A DNA stretch of 42,157 bases. Source: an uncultured Collinsella sp. (GTDB lineage Bacteria; Actinomycetota; Coriobacteriia; Coriobacteriales; Coriobacteriaceae). The notes beneath the pieces were generated by a model, which did no database searches, was not told the origin of the DNA, and worked only from the letters and a program-made list of their open reading frames with translations. The translations under genes were made by a program, and so were the position numbers. Within the stretch, counting starts at the first letter, position 1. Every line of letters starts with the position of its first letter. Below are positions 41,101 to 42,157 of this stretch, one piece after another. Where the stretch lies: NCBI GenBank assembly GCA_902491565.1, contig CABUIE010000015.1:1-42157 (forward strand), written 5' to 3'.

Positions 41101-41914
41101 GGTAGTGAAAGTCGTTGGTAGCGATGACCTTGACGCCCACCTGTTTGGCGATGTCGATGAGCGTACGGTCCATCTGCTCGTCGGTCAGGCCATTATCGGT
41201 GGTAATGCCGTGTTCCTGAATCTCGATATAGAAGTCGCCGGGATCGAAGGTGTCGCGGAAGGTTTCGGCCCACTTGATGGCGCCTTCCATGTCGCCGCGG
41301 TCGATGTATTTGGGGATGATGCCCGCGATGCAGGCGCTCGTGCAGATCATGCCCTTGGCGTGGCGGCGCAGGTTGTCGAGCGTCACGCGCGGCTTGTAGT
41401 AAAAGCCCTGCACGGCGGCCTCGGAAACCGTCTGCATCAGGTTGACATAGCCCTCCTGGTCCTTGGCCAGAAGGATCATGTGGTAGAGCTCGGGCTTGTG
41501 GTCGCGGGCAAGGGTCTCGTCCGGCGTAAAGTAGACCTCGCAGCCAAAGATGGGTTTGATGACCAGGGGCGGCTTGAGCTCGTCGATATTGCCCTTCTCG
41601 TCCCACATGGCCATGTCCTTCACATACTGGGCATGCTCGCGCGGGTTTTCCTCGGGATCGGGCTCCACCAGCTCGTCACGACGGTCCTTTTCCAAGAAGG
41701 CCTTGTCGTGGCTCCAGGTTTTGTACTCGGGCGTGTTGTGGTTGACGGCGTCGCAGGCCAGCGCCAGGTCGGGCACGCCATACATGTAGCCGTGGTCGGT
41801 AATGGCCACGGCGGGCATGCCCAGCTCAACGGCACGGTTGACCATATCCTGGATACGGGTTGCGCCGTCGAGCATGGAAAAGACAGTGTGGTTGTGCAGA
41901 TGGACGAATGCCAT
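38111..41914 (-). CDS. dnaE: DNA polymerase III alpha subunit
   Basis: The replicative polymerase subunit (1267 residues, typical DnaE length range). It opens with the PHP domain (FVHLHNHTVFSMLDGA), continues with the polymerase core (PDIDMDFDDERRLEVVEH from residue 466), the fingers (GAGMVSSYINRMNGKE) and a C-terminal OB-fold region (WWAGMVSSVSKRVTKNGDPM). The ATG at 41914 is preceded by CGGAGCTCATCAC; TAAAAT at 41954-41959 on the minus strand may be its -10. The stop codon lies in the repeat element at 38000-38112. No proofreading exonuclease signature is seen, as expected for DnaE. Confidence 0.97.
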   Translation of the reverse strand: MAFVHLHNHTVFSMLDGATRIQDMVNRAVELGMPAVAITDHGYMYGVPDLALACDAVNHNTPEYKTWSHDKAFLEKDRRDELVEPDPEENPREHAQYVKDMAMWDEKGNIDELKPPLVIKPIFGCEVYFTPDETLARDHKPELYHMILLAKDQEGYVNLMQTVSEAAVQGFYYKPRVTLDNLRRHAKGMICTSACIAGIIPKYIDRGDMEGAIKWAETFRDTFDPGDFYIEIQEHGITTDNGLTDEQMDRTLIDIAKQVGVKVIATNDFHYLRREDAPVQDVIMCIGMNAKVDDPNRMRMTGSEFYMKTEEEMRAMFPYCPEACDNTLEIADKCYVELDWDSIILPRFPLLDPGETHESQFRRECEKGLRQHYGDDWATREIGGVNIKERFEYEYKVICDKGFAAYFLIVAEYVQWAKDNGIGVGPGRGSAAGAIVAYAMNITAFDPLENGLMFERFLSPQRTEMPDIDMDFDDERRLEVVEHVRQLYGPEKVTHVITYSTIKAKQAINDAARVLDYPVYMGQRLSKMVSSDPKVKLKQVLEKQPGKEDLFNPDFAEAYKKDDDARRIIDTALSIEGLTRGEGVHACAVLICRDPVNEHVPTKLDTKGGVEITQYEGHTVADMGLLKMDFLGLRTLTVISKAKANIKKNFGIDIKEEEIPFDDPEIFKLMGSGHTAGVFQVESAGMTATIKNMKPTEYKHVVALIALYRPGPLGAGMVSSYINRMNGKEPAVSYDDRLDDILGETYGTMVYQEQVMLISVEMCGFSKGESDSRIRKPVAKKKIKLLTSTVLHWEDGSDETTYDHWMNGAIKNNYTREVAQKIWDDVLEFASYAFNKSHSAGYAILVMQTAWLKAHYPHEYMAAVLTSYTGKTDKIVHYVSACRHDGIPVLSPDVNESGTEFTATKEGVRFGLAGIRGVGTGVAQAIIAEREAGGPFKTLHDFVERVDSSQANRRVIESLIKAGAFDSTGYPRRQMMHFVDKNNPENIIDAAVKRQKDRASGQTSFFDMFGDVEGSGFEVSVPDPDGQEWDRHLKLSQEKEVLGIYVSDHPLRPFEYALAKARDFSFSQIDTGYEVQNPTGGTINQEIPEGKALWWAGMVSSVSKRVTKNGDPMGIVQLEDMEGEATVVVFPKTYKEAEGYLYGEVDPETGAQLSDAFVRIKGKLERSDRGDQIIAQEIVPLELSEEKNKPKVFEVMVPNSRFSQSNMARLATVLTTNPGGDRVEIFIEQVDGRVLRAEVPAKVNARSIPLLAEAKAIVGNQGRVTVI

Positions 41915-42157
41915 GTGATGAGCTCCGATGCGGGTTCGTGTTCTGACTGAACGATTTTACCCCACGGCACGGACAGCACCCGAACCTAGCCAAACCCACA
42001 CGGCTCCTCTTGCAGTTGCGGTGAAATAGTTCCTGTTTAGCGGTCTATGGAGCCCAAACGGGGGTGCGGACAGAAAGTTGGACCGTGGGGCGGTCCGGAC
42101 TGTGGAGTGGGAAGGATAAACTGGACTTTCTTTTAAGGATCCTCAAGCGTATTGCCG
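41915..42157. other. Gene-free window end with a small hairpin
   Basis: After the dnaE leader no gene can be supported. GGACCG (42080-42085) pairs with CGGTCC (42091-42096) around TGGGG. The flanking sequence may belong to a gene or repeat that continues beyond the window. Confidence 0.35.

Noticed and set aside
38768..41950. A 1060-codon plus-strand frame opposite dnaE
   Set aside because: It is fully overlapped by dnaE, whose motifs are clear. Its composition (His/Val/Asp/Gly-rich) is typical of antisense frames in GC-rich genes.

Overview
The window looks like a chromosomal segment of a high-GC, Gram-positive gut anaerobe of the Coriobacteriia, most likely Collinsella. This is an inference from codon bias, the mix of cell-wall and Tat-exported proteins, class III fructose-bisphosphatase, superoxide reductase, folate one-carbon enzymes and the gene style; I could not run a search. 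No rRNA, tRNA, CRISPR array, prophage or intact insertion sequence was found.

Layout. Positions 1-7060 carry an RNA m5C methyltransferase, a small membrane protein that is easily overlooked (1294-1464), a TIM-barrel-like protein of unknown function, a DegV lipid-binding protein, class III FBPase and two GtrA-type membrane proteins. Positions 7157-12217 are a two-gene surface operon on the minus strand behind a cobalamin-type riboswitch. It holds a 1262-residue anchored protein with four DUF4430 domains, a beta-propeller and a Listeria-Bacteroides repeat, followed by a membrane-anchored protein with one more DUF4430 domain. Positions 12295-16106 hold a UbiB-family kinase, a phasin-like protein and a C69 dipeptidase. 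A 238-bp inverted-repeat element (16190-16427) separates these from a folate operon (cyclodeaminase/FchA-like gene and folD). Positions 18411-23377 are accessory: a lipoprotein, a Tat-exported wall-anchored PI-PLC-like protein, a PH-like protein and a lone DUF1016 nuclease. Positions 23803-41914 return to household functions: zinc-ribbon protein, CDF metal transporter, a membrane protein with heptad repeats, fhs, ruvCAB, a degenerate NAD synthetase-like protein, superoxide reductase, a SWIM/SNF2 helicase and dnaE.

How the genes work together. Fhs (27723-29390), the FchA-like protein and FolD would form the formate to methylene-THF branch. FolD has lost the cyclohydrolase residues, so the FchA-like neighbour probably supplies that step. 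RuvC, RuvA and RuvB are joined by one-base TGATG overlaps. The riboswitch plus five DUF4430 domains (the family related to the C-terminal domain of mammalian transcobalamin/intrinsic factor) and a propeller suggests a Gram-positive surface system for corrinoid capture, which is the most interesting candidate system in the window.

Non-coding structure is rich: two copies of a dispersed palindromic repeat (52-147 and 38000-38112), the 238-bp inverted-repeat element, nested hairpins between fbp and gtrA, operator-like dyads between degV and fbp, a strong terminator with no gene in front of it (18239-18273), and about ten intrinsic terminators. Start codons were re-chosen from ribosome binding sites wherever the longest frame looked too long.
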